From assembly GCA_028695965.1 (NCBI GenBank), contig JAQVHZ010000021.1, forward strand, positions 1-37,248: a DNA stretch of 37,248 bases. The letters are read 5' to 3'. Under the pieces are notes generated by a model. The model worked only from the letters and a program-made list of their open reading frames with translations. It had not been told where the DNA came from and made no database searches. This document shows, piece after piece, positions 17,066-24,971 of the stretch (positions are counted from its first letter, which is position 1; the number at the start of each line of letters is the position of its first letter). Both the position numbers and the translations under genes were made by a program. This DNA is from Thermoguttaceae bacterium (GTDB taxonomy: Bacteria > Planctomycetota > Planctomycetia > Pirellulales > Thermoguttaceae).

Positions 17066-18790
17066 TCAACGCAGCAGAATCGGTTCAATCCAAACTGAAT
17101 GATCGCCATAGTTTCCATTTTCACCGTCTTCGACAACAAGTTTAAGGGTTCGAACGTTGGAAACGTCGACCGAATCGGTACGAAGCGCGTTATCGTCTAT
17201 TCGAGACGAACGGAAAAGCTCTTTGCCGTCTCCATAGACGACAAAAACGACCGCTCCGCGACCGCTCGACTGCATCCCATAGCCGAATCGGAACGTCTTC
17301 CATTTCTTGCCAAGATTACAACGCAATTCGCTCGGCGCATGGGCGCATAAACCGCTCGAATATACCTTCCCTCCAACACTAAGGAGCGAACCGTCAAAGA
17401 AAGAACGTCGCGTAAGACTTGCCCAACCAACTTTTTGAGTCGTGAAAGCGGCGTCTGAAAGATCGAATGAGGAAATCCTCGCCTTGACGTCGGTCGGCGT
17501 TTGAATTTTCTCGGGGAATTCAATACTCGCCGCCAATTCTTCACATAAGGTCTTGAGGTCGGACCAACGCGCTAAATCTCCTTTGGCAAGTTTACGAAGA
17601 GCCAGTGAATCACGAGCGGCATACGCAACGGCAGCTTTGGGGACTTGAAACGCGTATTCTATCGAGTCAAATTCTCCAGCTTCGCCATTGGGATTATACG
17701 GGGCTTTAAAGAGAAGAATTGTATCGACGTCGCGCACGGCGCAAACGCGTATTTCAGAAGGTTCCGGCTCAATTTCCGTCAGTTCAATCTGAAAGGCGCC
17801 GTCTCTGTCAGGTTTGACCGTCCACGTCTTGGCGTCGTAATCAGAACCGCGAGAATCAAGATCGTTGTAGAAAATCAAGCCCAAAATAGGAACGTCTGCC
17901 TCTATCTTGCCGGAGAAACGAATAACTTTTTTTGAAACGCGAGAACCTTTCAATTCCGTCAATTTGACGTCGACCGGCCTCTGTTCCGGTTTTTTACCAT
18001 TGATCGCGGGCACGACCGACAAGCGGAGCGCTTCCGAATAAGTCAAAAACGAGCCCTTTCCTTCTCCGCGAAGTTCCTGTCCGAACGTATGATTTCCCGA
18101 GCCCATAAGCGCGTTTCCAAAAGTCGCGAGCTCTGTCGACAATTCGCAATCATGCGGCAAAGTCAGCGCATGGCCAAGTTCGTGTGCAATTCCGCCTATA
18201 TAGTGGGAATTGAACTTGCCAATTGAGCATGGACCATAATAATAGCCTCCCGGCTCTTTGCTTGATAATTTATCAGAATCAAGCATAGGATCGTCGTAAC
18301 ACCAAGCAATTCCGTTGGTCGTCGCGCCAGATCCGGCGAATGGTCCAACTTCAACAGCTTTCTCCCCCTCCCAACGCAAGCCAAGTTGAAAAACAACAAT
18401 TACTTCCTTATTGACGTCTATTCCCCGCTTAGCCAGTTCCTCGGCAATGACGTCTCGAACGACCCACGCTGAGTCTCGTCCGTAATCTTCCTGGTTGCCC
18501 GGAGCATAAACTTCATACAACTTCAATTTGCCCGGCCCGTCTTCTTCAAGTCCGAAGGAAATTGGTCCGAGTCCATTCCGGTCCATCTCCCGACGATAAA
18601 AGTCTTGAACGCAAGTCATCACTCGAAAAAGGCGTTCTGCTCGATTAGGACACGGCGTGCAATCCTTAGGCACAAAGTAGACGCATTTTAGCGGGCGATC
18701 AGCGCTTGAAGTTTCAGCGGCGCCTGTTGAAAACGAAAATACCGAAGTCAATACAACTGCTAAAAGCAAGACGACACGTTTGTATAACAT
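17066..18790 (-). CDS. Secreted metzincin-like metalloprotease with C-terminal NPCBM domain
   Basis: A 574-residue exported protein. I start at the ATG at 18790, where GGGAGAGG lies just upstream and the protein opens with a Sec signal (MLYKRVVLLLAVVLTSVFSF, cut near GAA|E); an ATG 30 bases further up has no such site. The zinc site is HELGHALTLPHD (His203-Glu204-His207-His213 in this numbering), a metzincin-like HExxHxxxxxH but with Thr in place of the usual Gly, followed by a likely Met-turn (NALMGSGNH). The middle has beta-rich segments. The last ~120 residues are an NPCBM domain (GGKVYSSGLCAHAPSELRCNLG, VVYGDGKELFRS, VEDGENGNYGDHSVW), which binds carbohydrate. Together they suggest cleavage of glycoproteins or proteins in a glycan matrix; substrate unknown. 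Confidence 0.87.
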   Translation of the reverse strand: MLYKRVVLLLAVVLTSVFSFSTGAAETSSADRPLKCVYFVPKDCTPCPNRAERLFRVMTCVQDFYRREMDRNGLGPISFGLEEDGPGKLKLYEVYAPGNQEDYGRDSAWVVRDVIAEELAKRGIDVNKEVIVVFQLGLRWEGEKAVEVGPFAGSGATTNGIAWCYDDPMLDSDKLSSKEPGGYYYGPCSIGKFNSHYIGGIAHELGHALTLPHDCELSTELATFGNALMGSGNHTFGQELRGEGKGSFLTYSEALRLSVVPAINGKKPEQRPVDVKLTELKGSRVSKKVIRFSGKIEADVPILGLIFYNDLDSRGSDYDAKTWTVKPDRDGAFQIELTEIEPEPSEIRVCAVRDVDTILLFKAPYNPNGEAGEFDSIEYAFQVPKAAVAYAARDSLALRKLAKGDLARWSDLKTLCEELAASIEFPEKIQTPTDVKARISSFDLSDAAFTTQKVGWASLTRRSFFDGSLLSVGGKVYSSGLCAHAPSELRCNLGKKWKTFRFGYGMQSSGRGAVVFVVYGDGKELFRSSRIDDNALRTDSVDVSNVRTLKLVVEDGENGNYGDHSVWIEPILLR

Positions 18791-18999
18791 ACCTCTCCCT
18801 AAGACGCCAAAAGCGTGCAAATAACGTTATTGACGACAAATATCTTTTTGATAAAAGTCATTAAAATGCCAAAACCAGAACTCATTTGTTTCATTCCGAT
18901 TCCATTAAATAAAACACTAAGCTGCGTCGAGTTGCCGCCAGGACAATGCAGACGGCGATTAGCTTGCAAGAGGGCGCAAGAAAACGCTTCAACAAAACA

Positions 19000-19039
19000 C
19001 AGTAATAATTACCGTCGCTACTGGCGGTAATTATTACTG
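19000..19039 (-). terminator. Long AT-rich hairpin after the OYE-family gene
   Basis: A perfect 15-bp stem, CAGTAATAATTACCG with CGGTAATTATTACTG, around a 10-base loop. It lies 27 bases past the stop of the gene ending at 19066 and on the minus strand runs into TGTTTTGTT. It likely ends the four-gene redox/glycosyltransferase transcript, although it is much more AT-rich than the other terminators of the window. Confidence 0.6.
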
Positions 19040-19065
19040 CTGCAAATGTGAAGTCAGGCGTTCCT

Positions 19066-20529
19066 TTATTTAGCGGCGTTCATTCGCTTGATTTCTTTTA
19101 AGATAGCCGCTTCCTCTCGATTCTTATAAAAATCGTCAAGAGGATAGCACCCAGAAACCAATCCGGCGCGCGGGCCGTTCGTGCAATCGCCAAAGGTTCG
19201 GCAAATAGCCCTTTTGTTAAGTTCTTTGCCCGACATATAATCCGCCGCCATATTCGGATAAGACAAAACAGAACGTCCAAGTCCAATGGAGTCCGCGCCG
19301 CCGGTTTCAAGAACCCACTCGCCCACAAGCGGCAGAAATTCTTGAAGATACGTATAACCGGACCCAATTAGAAACAGGTTTGGTCGTCGCTCTTTTAAGG
19401 CGCGAACGGTGCGTATCTGGCGCGCGACGCCGAGCAAAGGATCTTCTGGCGGCAAGTAGCCGTCGGCAACAGCGAATGCGGCTGGACGCTGAGTGTGCGG
19501 GTTATAATACGGACTGCCAAAGGTCGTGCCAATCATCGAAACGCCAAGAGAATCAAGCATATCGACAAGTTGTAAGAGGTCCTTGATCTCCGGATCAACT
19601 TCATGCGCGGTCTCGTCTGAGTTAAAGGCATAAGGATAACGTCCGCCGTCCCAAACTATCGGCTTGCCGACGCCGTCCGGACCTTTTTCAAACGGTATAA
19701 GGTCCCCAACGCCCAGACGAGTTCCAATATCAAGTCCTGGCGCTTCTTTTTTGATTCCTTCAATAATATCTCGGAAAAATCGCGTTCGATTTTCAAACGA
19801 ACCGCCGTATTTGCCCGGCCTTTCGTACGCGGTAAGAAATTCGAAACCAAGATATCCGTGCGCGCATTTAACGTCGACAAAGTCGAACCCAGCCTCTGCC
19901 GCTAATTTGCCCGCTTCATGGAATCTAGCGACAATCTCGTCAACTTCCTCGTCTGTTAAGACGTTTTCCGGTCCGCAGTGGAATTTCTTGTCGAGATAAG
20001 GATGCTCGTATGCGGTGTGAGAATCTAGCTTTTTGTCGTCGGGGGTCTTAACAAAACGACCTGAATGCGTTAGCTGCAAGCCCATATAGGGAATGCGGTC
20101 GGAGCCAAATAGATCGCGAACACGAGCGGTCGTATCTTCGCGCAGCTTCGCTATCTCGCCTACCGTCTCCTTATTAATCGCCATTTGACGCGCGTTTGCC
20201 TTCGCCGAAGCCATGACGGCAACAGCTTCGCAGCCAAAAAAGACCGAAGCGCCGCTCTCTGCAAAGCGAAGCCAGCGCCGACGCGCAAGATCGCTAGGCG
20301 CGCCGTTTGGCAAGCAGTCCCAACCTTCCATCGGCAAGACTGTCCAACGATTCGCGAACGTGCGTTTCTTACCAGTAATCTTGCTCGCATACTCATAAGG
20401 CTGTGCAAAAGCCGAATCGTTTCCAGCGCGTGGTTCGTCGATTAAGTCAAAATCCGCGCCGATTGTTTGCAAGTAACTACGAAATTCTTGAACGTCTTTA
20501 AAAGACGCTATTTTTCTAAATTCTGCCAC
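19066..20529 (-). CDS. NADH:flavin oxidoreductase, old yellow enzyme family
   Basis: A 487-residue FMN enzyme of the old yellow enzyme family, which reduces activated C=C bonds. The (beta/alpha)8 barrel shows family matches: WTVLPMEGWD, MGLQLTHSGRF (the flavin-contacting Gln-Leu-x-H-x-GR), DVKCAHGYLGFEFLTAYERPGKYGGSFENRTRFF (substrate-loop 'HGYLl..FLs...N.R.DeyGGs.enR.rf') and GLGRSVLSYPN for the phosphate site. The C-terminus has three cysteines (Cys443, Cys449, Cys461: CRTFGDCTN...SGCYP), which recall the Fe-S-binding Cys group of 2,4-dienoyl-CoA reductases but with only three visible and no second domain for NAD. Start is GTG with AAGGGG eight bases upstream. It is the last of four closely packed genes, 26 bases after the flavoprotein. 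Confidence 0.88.
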   Translation of the reverse strand: MAEFRKIASFKDVQEFRSYLQTIGADFDLIDEPRAGNDSAFAQPYEYASKITGKKRTFANRWTVLPMEGWDCLPNGAPSDLARRRWLRFAESGASVFFGCEAVAVMASAKANARQMAINKETVGEIAKLREDTTARVRDLFGSDRIPYMGLQLTHSGRFVKTPDDKKLDSHTAYEHPYLDKKFHCGPENVLTDEEVDEIVARFHEAGKLAAEAGFDFVDVKCAHGYLGFEFLTAYERPGKYGGSFENRTRFFRDIIEGIKKEAPGLDIGTRLGVGDLIPFEKGPDGVGKPIVWDGGRYPYAFNSDETAHEVDPEIKDLLQLVDMLDSLGVSMIGTTFGSPYYNPHTQRPAAFAVADGYLPPEDPLLGVARQIRTVRALKERRPNLFLIGSGYTYLQEFLPLVGEWVLETGGADSIGLGRSVLSYPNMAADYMSGKELNKRAICRTFGDCTNGPRAGLVSGCYPLDDFYKNREEAAILKEIKRMNAAK

Positions 20530-20555
20530 GTTAACACCCCTTAAAAAAGCAGCGA

Positions 20556-22619
20556 TTATTCATAAATTTTGCCTTCGCGATAGTCGCGCCAGACGTTTTC
20601 AAACCAATCGTCCGGTTCAGGAATCGACCGTACGGGCCGCCAAAACGATTCTGTCGTGAGGTCGTCCTCAAGGTTAGAAACGTATGAACAAAGCGTCTTA
20701 TCGCGGAAACTCTCATTCTCATCTTGGACTCTCCAATCGTCAGGAAATCTCGACGATATGATTCTTCCGTCTGGCGACGTTGCCAATGAAGAACCACGAG
20801 AACCAACTTTTGAAAGAACAGCGGTGAAAACTGCGTCCAAATATGCAATTTGAGAAACGCAAAGTTGAATATTTCGTAAAAGCTCCACAGACTCCGGCGG
20901 AAATCGGGAATTATCGTCAAACGAAGCGTCAGGGCGAAATTCAGATTGAGTTGCTCGTCGATACTGTTCCCGCGCTTCGCGAACAGCGCGAGACAACTTG
21001 GAACTCGACCGGAAGACGCCGGCGCATTCGCTCATGCGAGTTCGTAGCTCGTCGCGTTCGACGCGCCAATCGATTTCACACGACTTTAAATATTCTGTTA
21101 ATACCAGAAGTTTTCCAACCGGGGCAATGAGCTCAAGTAATTCCTCATAAGCTAGCGCGCGCAATTTAATTGCCTCTTGCAGCGTATGTTCCCTAGCGTT
21201 AAATCCACCTTTATAGTCTTGTGCTATTTTCTGCGCTGCGCGAAATGCGCCGACCTGGCCTGCGTTAAGCGCAGACCCGCCAGGTCGTGCAACTCCATGA
21301 GTCCCCGCAACTTCGCCGATTGGATAAAGCCCTTCAATGTTCGTCGATCTCCACCATATGTCGACGTCAAGTCCGCCGTTGTTATGCTGAGCGCATACTC
21401 CAATCTCTAAGGGTTCTGTCGCTAAATCAACGCCCCAATCGCGATATAGTTCGACCGCGCCAGGATTCATCTTATGTAGCCGTTCGAACGGCGTGTTCAA
21501 AAGCGCGCCGGACTTCGTCAAATACTCGCGCGCTTCGTCTGAAAGTTCTTCAAAGGCAAATTGACTCGGATTTTCTCGGAAATCAAGAAAAACGCGCCGC
21601 CCGCAAATCTCAGTCTCGTAGAAGACGCAAAGATCGATAAAGGACGAACCGTCAAGCGCTTTTCGCGCGTCAAAGGGCCACTGATAACCTTTCAAAAACA
21701 CACGATTGAAAAGATCGCTGGGCGCGTCAAAATATTCGCACAAAAACTCCCGTTCATTAGACCCGTCTGGGTCTGTGGAAATAAACTTCGGCACAACTTG
21801 CATGAACGTTCCAGAAACGTTCCAACGAAATTCCTTAGGACGCGACGTCGTTTCCTCCCTAATAGTACGCGACGTTATATCGGTAAAGGACGCCAAACCA
21901 AATTGACTCTCAGGCAAACCTTTTGTCGCCGCGCCAATTTCCAGCGCCAACCCAATTGCTCCTGTATGGACCTCTGGATAGACGCTTCTCTTGTACAAAC
22001 CGCCGGGCCCGCCCACGGCAAACACCAAGTTTTCAACATGATAGACTATCGGCTCGCCATCCTGCGCTATCGAAATAAAACCAGTAATCTTTCTTCGTGG
22101 TACGCCGTCTTTTGTTTCCAAATCCAAGGCAAGCAACTTGACAGCCGTCTCGCCTTCATAGACCTGGATATTTCGTCGCTTAACCTCGCGAATAAGCGCT
22201 TGGCACATCTCACGAGACGTATAAGGTCCGCAGCTCGTCGCTCTTTTAGCGGGGTCGTGATCCGTTTTATATCCTGCATACTGCCCAAAAGCGTCACTGG
22301 GAAATGGAACGCCAAGGTTGACCAGATGAAAGAAAGCGCGCGCCGACGTAGACGCTTCCACAAGAGCAATATCGCCGTCCGCGCCTCCCGCAGACAGGTA
22401 CGTCTCTGCCAACGCGCGAGGAGAATCTGGCGTGGCGCCGCAAAGTCCAAGTTTGTAATACGTCTGCTTGTCGCTGCCAGTGTTGATTGAAGCGCCTTTA
22501 TCCAGCCCTTCAGTAACAATTGCCACGTCGTCGACGCCCTCTGCGTCAAGTCGAACAGCAGCGCAGAGTCCAGCCGCGCCGCTCCCCAATACTACCGTAT
22601 GAATTTTTCTGATTTTCAT
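20556..22619 (-). CDS. FAD-dependent fumarate-reductase/succinate-dehydrogenase-like flavoprotein, unknown substrate
   Basis: A 687-residue soluble flavoprotein. The FAD Rossmann motif is VVLGSGAAGLCAA (residues ~9-21), and FAD/capping-domain matches continue with FAVGGPGGLYKRSVYP and GVARPGGSALNAGQVGAFRAA near the end of the FAD domain. GASINTGSDKQTYYKL replaces the His of 'HTxxAxGG' to which FAD is covalently bound in SdhA/FrdA, so the flavin is probably non-covalent. CAQHNNGG matches the family's 'm.H...GG'. I do recall this GSDKQTYYKL subfamily from gut Firmicutes and other anaerobes but know no assigned reaction. No Fe-S or membrane-anchor subunit is next to it. GGAG lies 5 bases before the ATG. 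It stands 21 bases after the SDR gene and 26 before the OYE-family gene. Confidence 0.85.
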   Translation of the reverse strand: MKIRKIHTVVLGSGAAGLCAAVRLDAEGVDDVAIVTEGLDKGASINTGSDKQTYYKLGLCGATPDSPRALAETYLSAGGADGDIALVEASTSARAFFHLVNLGVPFPSDAFGQYAGYKTDHDPAKRATSCGPYTSREMCQALIREVKRRNIQVYEGETAVKLLALDLETKDGVPRRKITGFISIAQDGEPIVYHVENLVFAVGGPGGLYKRSVYPEVHTGAIGLALEIGAATKGLPESQFGLASFTDITSRTIREETTSRPKEFRWNVSGTFMQVVPKFISTDPDGSNEREFLCEYFDAPSDLFNRVFLKGYQWPFDARKALDGSSFIDLCVFYETEICGRRVFLDFRENPSQFAFEELSDEAREYLTKSGALLNTPFERLHKMNPGAVELYRDWGVDLATEPLEIGVCAQHNNGGLDVDIWWRSTNIEGLYPIGEVAGTHGVARPGGSALNAGQVGAFRAAQKIAQDYKGGFNAREHTLQEAIKLRALAYEELLELIAPVGKLLVLTEYLKSCEIDWRVERDELRTRMSECAGVFRSSSKLSRAVREAREQYRRATQSEFRPDASFDDNSRFPPESVELLRNIQLCVSQIAYLDAVFTAVLSKVGSRGSSLATSPDGRIISSRFPDDWRVQDENESFRDKTLCSYVSNLEDDLTTESFWRPVRSIPEPDDWFENVWRDYREGKIYE

Positions 22620-22640
22620 TTGCGCTCCGACGCCTGATCG

Positions 22641-23411
22641 TTAAAGTCGTCCTATGTCCATGCCGCCGCCGACGTTAATAACCTGACCCGTTGAATACGG
22701 GAAATCTCCGCGCAAAAGCGACGCGACCGCCTTGCCGACGTCTTCCGGGAATCCCCAGCGAGGTTGGAGCGTTAATCCTTCGGCAATCAACTTGTCGTAT
22801 TTCTCCGTCACGGCGGAAGTCATATCCGATTTAATGATACCCGGTCGAATTTCATAGACGGGTATGCCAAATTCTGCAAGACGAACAGCCCAAAGCAAAG
22901 TCGCCATAGCCACGCCCGCTTTCGAAATGCAGTATTCGCCGCGGCTAACGCTCGCGACAGTCGCCGACACTGAACCTATGTTAACAATGGCTGCGTTAAA
23001 ATCGGCGTCCTTTTGCTTCTGTTCGACCATATAGTTGGCGACAAGCTGAGTTAGAAAGTACGGTCCCTTCAAATTGATATTCATCACACGGTCAAAGCTC
23101 TCTTCCGTTGCGTCAAGGACGTCAGCGCGCACTAGAGGCGCTACGCCGGCGTTGTTTGTCAGCGCGTTTAATTCGCCGAATTCTTCAAGGACTTTATCAA
23201 ACGTCGCCTGCCGATCCTCTTTATTGGAAACGTCGCATTGGACATACAGCGCCCGAACATTGAAGCGATCTTCAATTTCCGCGCAACGCTCCTTCATCTT
23301 TTCCGGTTCAGTTCGACCGCAGAAAGCGACGTTCCAAGACTCTGACGCTAATGCGTCGACCACGCCCGCGCCAATACCTCTGCCGCCGCCCGTTACTAGT
23401 ACGTTTTTCAT
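22641..23411 (-). CDS. Short-chain dehydrogenase/reductase (FabG-like)
   Basis: A 256-residue NAD(P)-dependent dehydrogenase with one Rossmann fold. Cofactor motif TGGGRGIG (residues 7-14), CDVSNKED for the adenine side, NNAGVAP (86-92) and the catalytic Ser147-Tyr160-Lys164 (IGSVSATVASVSRGEYCISKAG). The end GQVINVGGGMDIGRL is the usual FabG-type close. FabG-like sequence does not show the substrate; next to two flavoenzymes and away from any fatty-acid genes, it more likely oxidises or reduces an alcohol/ketone in a catabolic route than builds fatty acids. A GGAG seven bases before the ATG overlaps the tail of the glycosyltransferase gene, 12 bases upstream. Confidence 0.9.
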   Translation of the reverse strand: MKNVLVTGGGRGIGAGVVDALASESWNVAFCGRTEPEKMKERCAEIEDRFNVRALYVQCDVSNKEDRQATFDKVLEEFGELNALTNNAGVAPLVRADVLDATEESFDRVMNINLKGPYFLTQLVANYMVEQKQKDADFNAAIVNIGSVSATVASVSRGEYCISKAGVAMATLLWAVRLAEFGIPVYEIRPGIIKSDMTSAVTEKYDKLIAEGLTLQPRWGFPEDVGKAVASLLRGDFPYSTGQVINVGGGMDIGRL

Positions 23412-23423
23412 CGTCTCACTCCA

Positions 23424-24668
23424 TTACGCTTGGGACCCGTTTGATAATATGATACCTTTGTCTAACGCCAATTTCAACCAAAGACGCACATATTTCTCCG
23501 TCGTTCTCTCAACGGTAAACTCGTTTAAAACGCGTTCTTGATTGCCGCAGCCAAGCTTAGTCCGCAACGCTTCGTCCTCCATGAGAGCGACGCATTTGAC
23601 GCTCCAACCTGTAACGTCGTCCAAATTACATATCTGCGCGTCCGAGGCGCCGAGAACCTCCTCAACGCCCTCAACGCGCGTACACAATGCTGGTTTGCCT
23701 AATGCGGCGGCTTCCAAAAGGACGTTCGGGGTCCCCTCCCAACGCGACGGAAGCAGAAAAATATCTGATCCAGCGATCAAGTCGGCGGCGTCGGAGCGCC
23801 AACCGGTAAAAAAAACGTCGTTCTCAAGTCCTTGCGCGGCGACAATTCCCAGCAGTTTTTCTTTCTCTGCTCCGGCGCCGACAATCCAAAGCTCCCAGTC
23901 TCGAGCGCGCTCCGGCGTCAGCCAGTTCCGCGCGTTCTCTAAAAGCCAGTCGAACCCCTTTTGGACGCTCAAACGCCCAACGGCAATCAACCTTTTGCGA
24001 ACGCCAAATGATTTAGGGACGTCAAGCGGCTCGGGCATTCTCTCCTTATACTGTAAAACGTCAAGTGCGTTACCTGCCGTAACGACATGAATGCGGCCGT
24101 CGTGTTCGAGCGTTTTGACGCCGTTCGGAATCGAGACCACGCTCGAAGCGGGTATCCGTCCGACCGTCCGCGTAAACTCCGCCGTCGACTCGCCAACGCA
24201 TACCCATACGTCGACAAAACGTTTCGTCAACCAATCTACAAACAAACGCAGTTTTGAGTCGCGCTCGGCAACCCGTATGCCCGAACAGACGATCGGAACG
24301 CCCGCCGCTCGTGCAGACAAACGTCCTATCAAGTTCGCATGGAACATAAAAGACTGCAAAAGAAGAGGCGCTTGACGCTTCAAAAGATTTCTCAATTTCC
24401 AAAAGGTCCTTGGAAAATCCCAAACGTTTCGCATACCAAGTTCGACCGTCTCCACTCCACAAGATTCTAGAAGAGGTTTCAGCGAGACAGCGCGGTCCTG
24501 TTCGCGCCCGCTCAACAAATAGACAACCGGTTCAAAACGCCCGCGATCAAGACTAAGAACCAAGTGAACAAGAGCTTTTTCTGCGCCTCCGGGAGAGAGC
24601 TCTGTGATGAGAAAAGCAGCCCGAACCTTATTCGTCTTGTACCTACTTTCATCAAAACTCTGTCTCAT
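23424..24668 (-). CDS. Glycosyltransferase, GT4 family
   Basis: A 414-residue GT-B retaining glycosyltransferase. N-terminal domain: AFLITELSPGGAEKALVHLV, the 'GGaE..l..La' acceptor-side loop. C-terminal donor domain: RLIAVGRLSVQKGFDWLLENA (family's 'vGRL...KG'), DVFFTGWRSDAADLIAGSDIFLLPSRWEGTPNVLLEAAALGKPALCTRVEGVEEVL, the EX7E motif with Glu in SRWEGTPNVLLEA. It uses a nucleotide-sugar to extend a glycan, probably a lipid-linked surface polysaccharide. It is the first gene of a run of four; its link to the three oxidoreductases behind it may be only transcriptional. The upstream region has no clear Shine-Dalgarno. Confidence 0.9.
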   Translation of the reverse strand: MRQSFDESRYKTNKVRAAFLITELSPGGAEKALVHLVLSLDRGRFEPVVYLLSGREQDRAVSLKPLLESCGVETVELGMRNVWDFPRTFWKLRNLLKRQAPLLLQSFMFHANLIGRLSARAAGVPIVCSGIRVAERDSKLRLFVDWLTKRFVDVWVCVGESTAEFTRTVGRIPASSVVSIPNGVKTLEHDGRIHVVTAGNALDVLQYKERMPEPLDVPKSFGVRKRLIAVGRLSVQKGFDWLLENARNWLTPERARDWELWIVGAGAEKEKLLGIVAAQGLENDVFFTGWRSDAADLIAGSDIFLLPSRWEGTPNVLLEAAALGKPALCTRVEGVEEVLGASDAQICNLDDVTGWSVKCVALMEDEALRTKLGCGNQERVLNEFTVERTTEKYVRLWLKLALDKGIILSNGSQA

Positions 24669-24692
24669 AATCTTACAATCTCACTCGTCAAC

Positions 24693-24839
24693 ATGACCGC
24701 CGTTTGTCAGCAACGTATCCGACTCCGCCAAAAACTCAGCGCGCTGATCGACCATTACGTCTCCAAGCATATTGTAAACGAGAACAAAGGGCAAGCGCAA
24801 GCGCCCGCCTCTTTTTCAGCGTTCTTTTCCGCAAAATAA
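24693..24839 (+). CDS. Doubtful small open frame, 48 residues
   Basis: An ATG-to-TAA frame of 48 codons (MTAVCQQRIRLRQKLSALID... SAFFSAK) in the gap between divergent genes. Its codon choice (C before G at codon boundaries, GCG and GCC for Ala) resembles the real genes nearby, and the first 30 residues look helical and basic. Against it: no Shine-Dalgarno, no recognisable family, and the frame continues upstream into the antisense of the glycosyltransferase. It could be a small protein or only chance. Confidence 0.2.
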   Translation: MTAVCQQRIRLRQKLSALIDHYVSKHIVNENKGQAQAPASFSAFFSAK

Positions 24840-24884
24840 GTCGCAAAAGAAAACCTGCGCCCTTTTATTTGACGTCAGATTAGT

Positions 24885-24890
24885 TATAAT
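24885..24890 (+). promoter_or_regulatory. Predicted -10 box for queA
   Basis: Perfect TATAAT, 82 bases before the queA start. A TTGACG lies only 10 bases upstream, too close to be its -35 box; the region at the right distance (CTTTTA) is weak. Expected leader about 75 bases. Confidence 0.35.
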
Positions 24891-24958
24891 GAGCGACGGG
24901 AGACGGTTCGGTTTGAGTTCTCCAAATACGCCTTTTTTGAGATACTTCGACCTTTGGC

Positions 24959-24967
24959 AGGATAGGA
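24959..24967 (+). promoter_or_regulatory. Ribosome binding site for the TTG start of queA
   Basis: Two overlapping AGGA motifs (24959-24962 and 24964-24967), the first spaced 9 bases from TTG at 24972. They support translation of the long N-terminal extension of QueA. Confidence 0.5.
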
Positions 24968-24971
24968 AAAA

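Larger units (their letters stand above)
24669..24971. other. Divergent intergenic region between the glycosyltransferase and queA
   Basis: 303 bases from which two transcripts leave in opposite directions. It holds a perfect TATAAT for queA and a doubtful 48-codon frame. I see no preQ1 or other known riboswitch and no clear minus-strand promoter. Confidence 0.5.

Noticed and set aside
21561-22490. A 309-codon plus-strand frame
   Set aside because: Antisense to the flavoprotein gene, with a very basic, low-similarity product and no ribosome-binding site.
20556-22619. Succinate dehydrogenase or L-aspartate oxidase
   Set aside because: The covalent-FAD His is missing, no Fe-S or anchor subunits and no nad genes are adjacent, and the GSDKQTYYKL stretch marks a different subfamily.
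24891-24971. A preQ1 riboswitch in the queA leader
   Set aside because: The leader lacks the preQ1-I core pattern and A-rich tail; queA is also not a usual member of that regulon.
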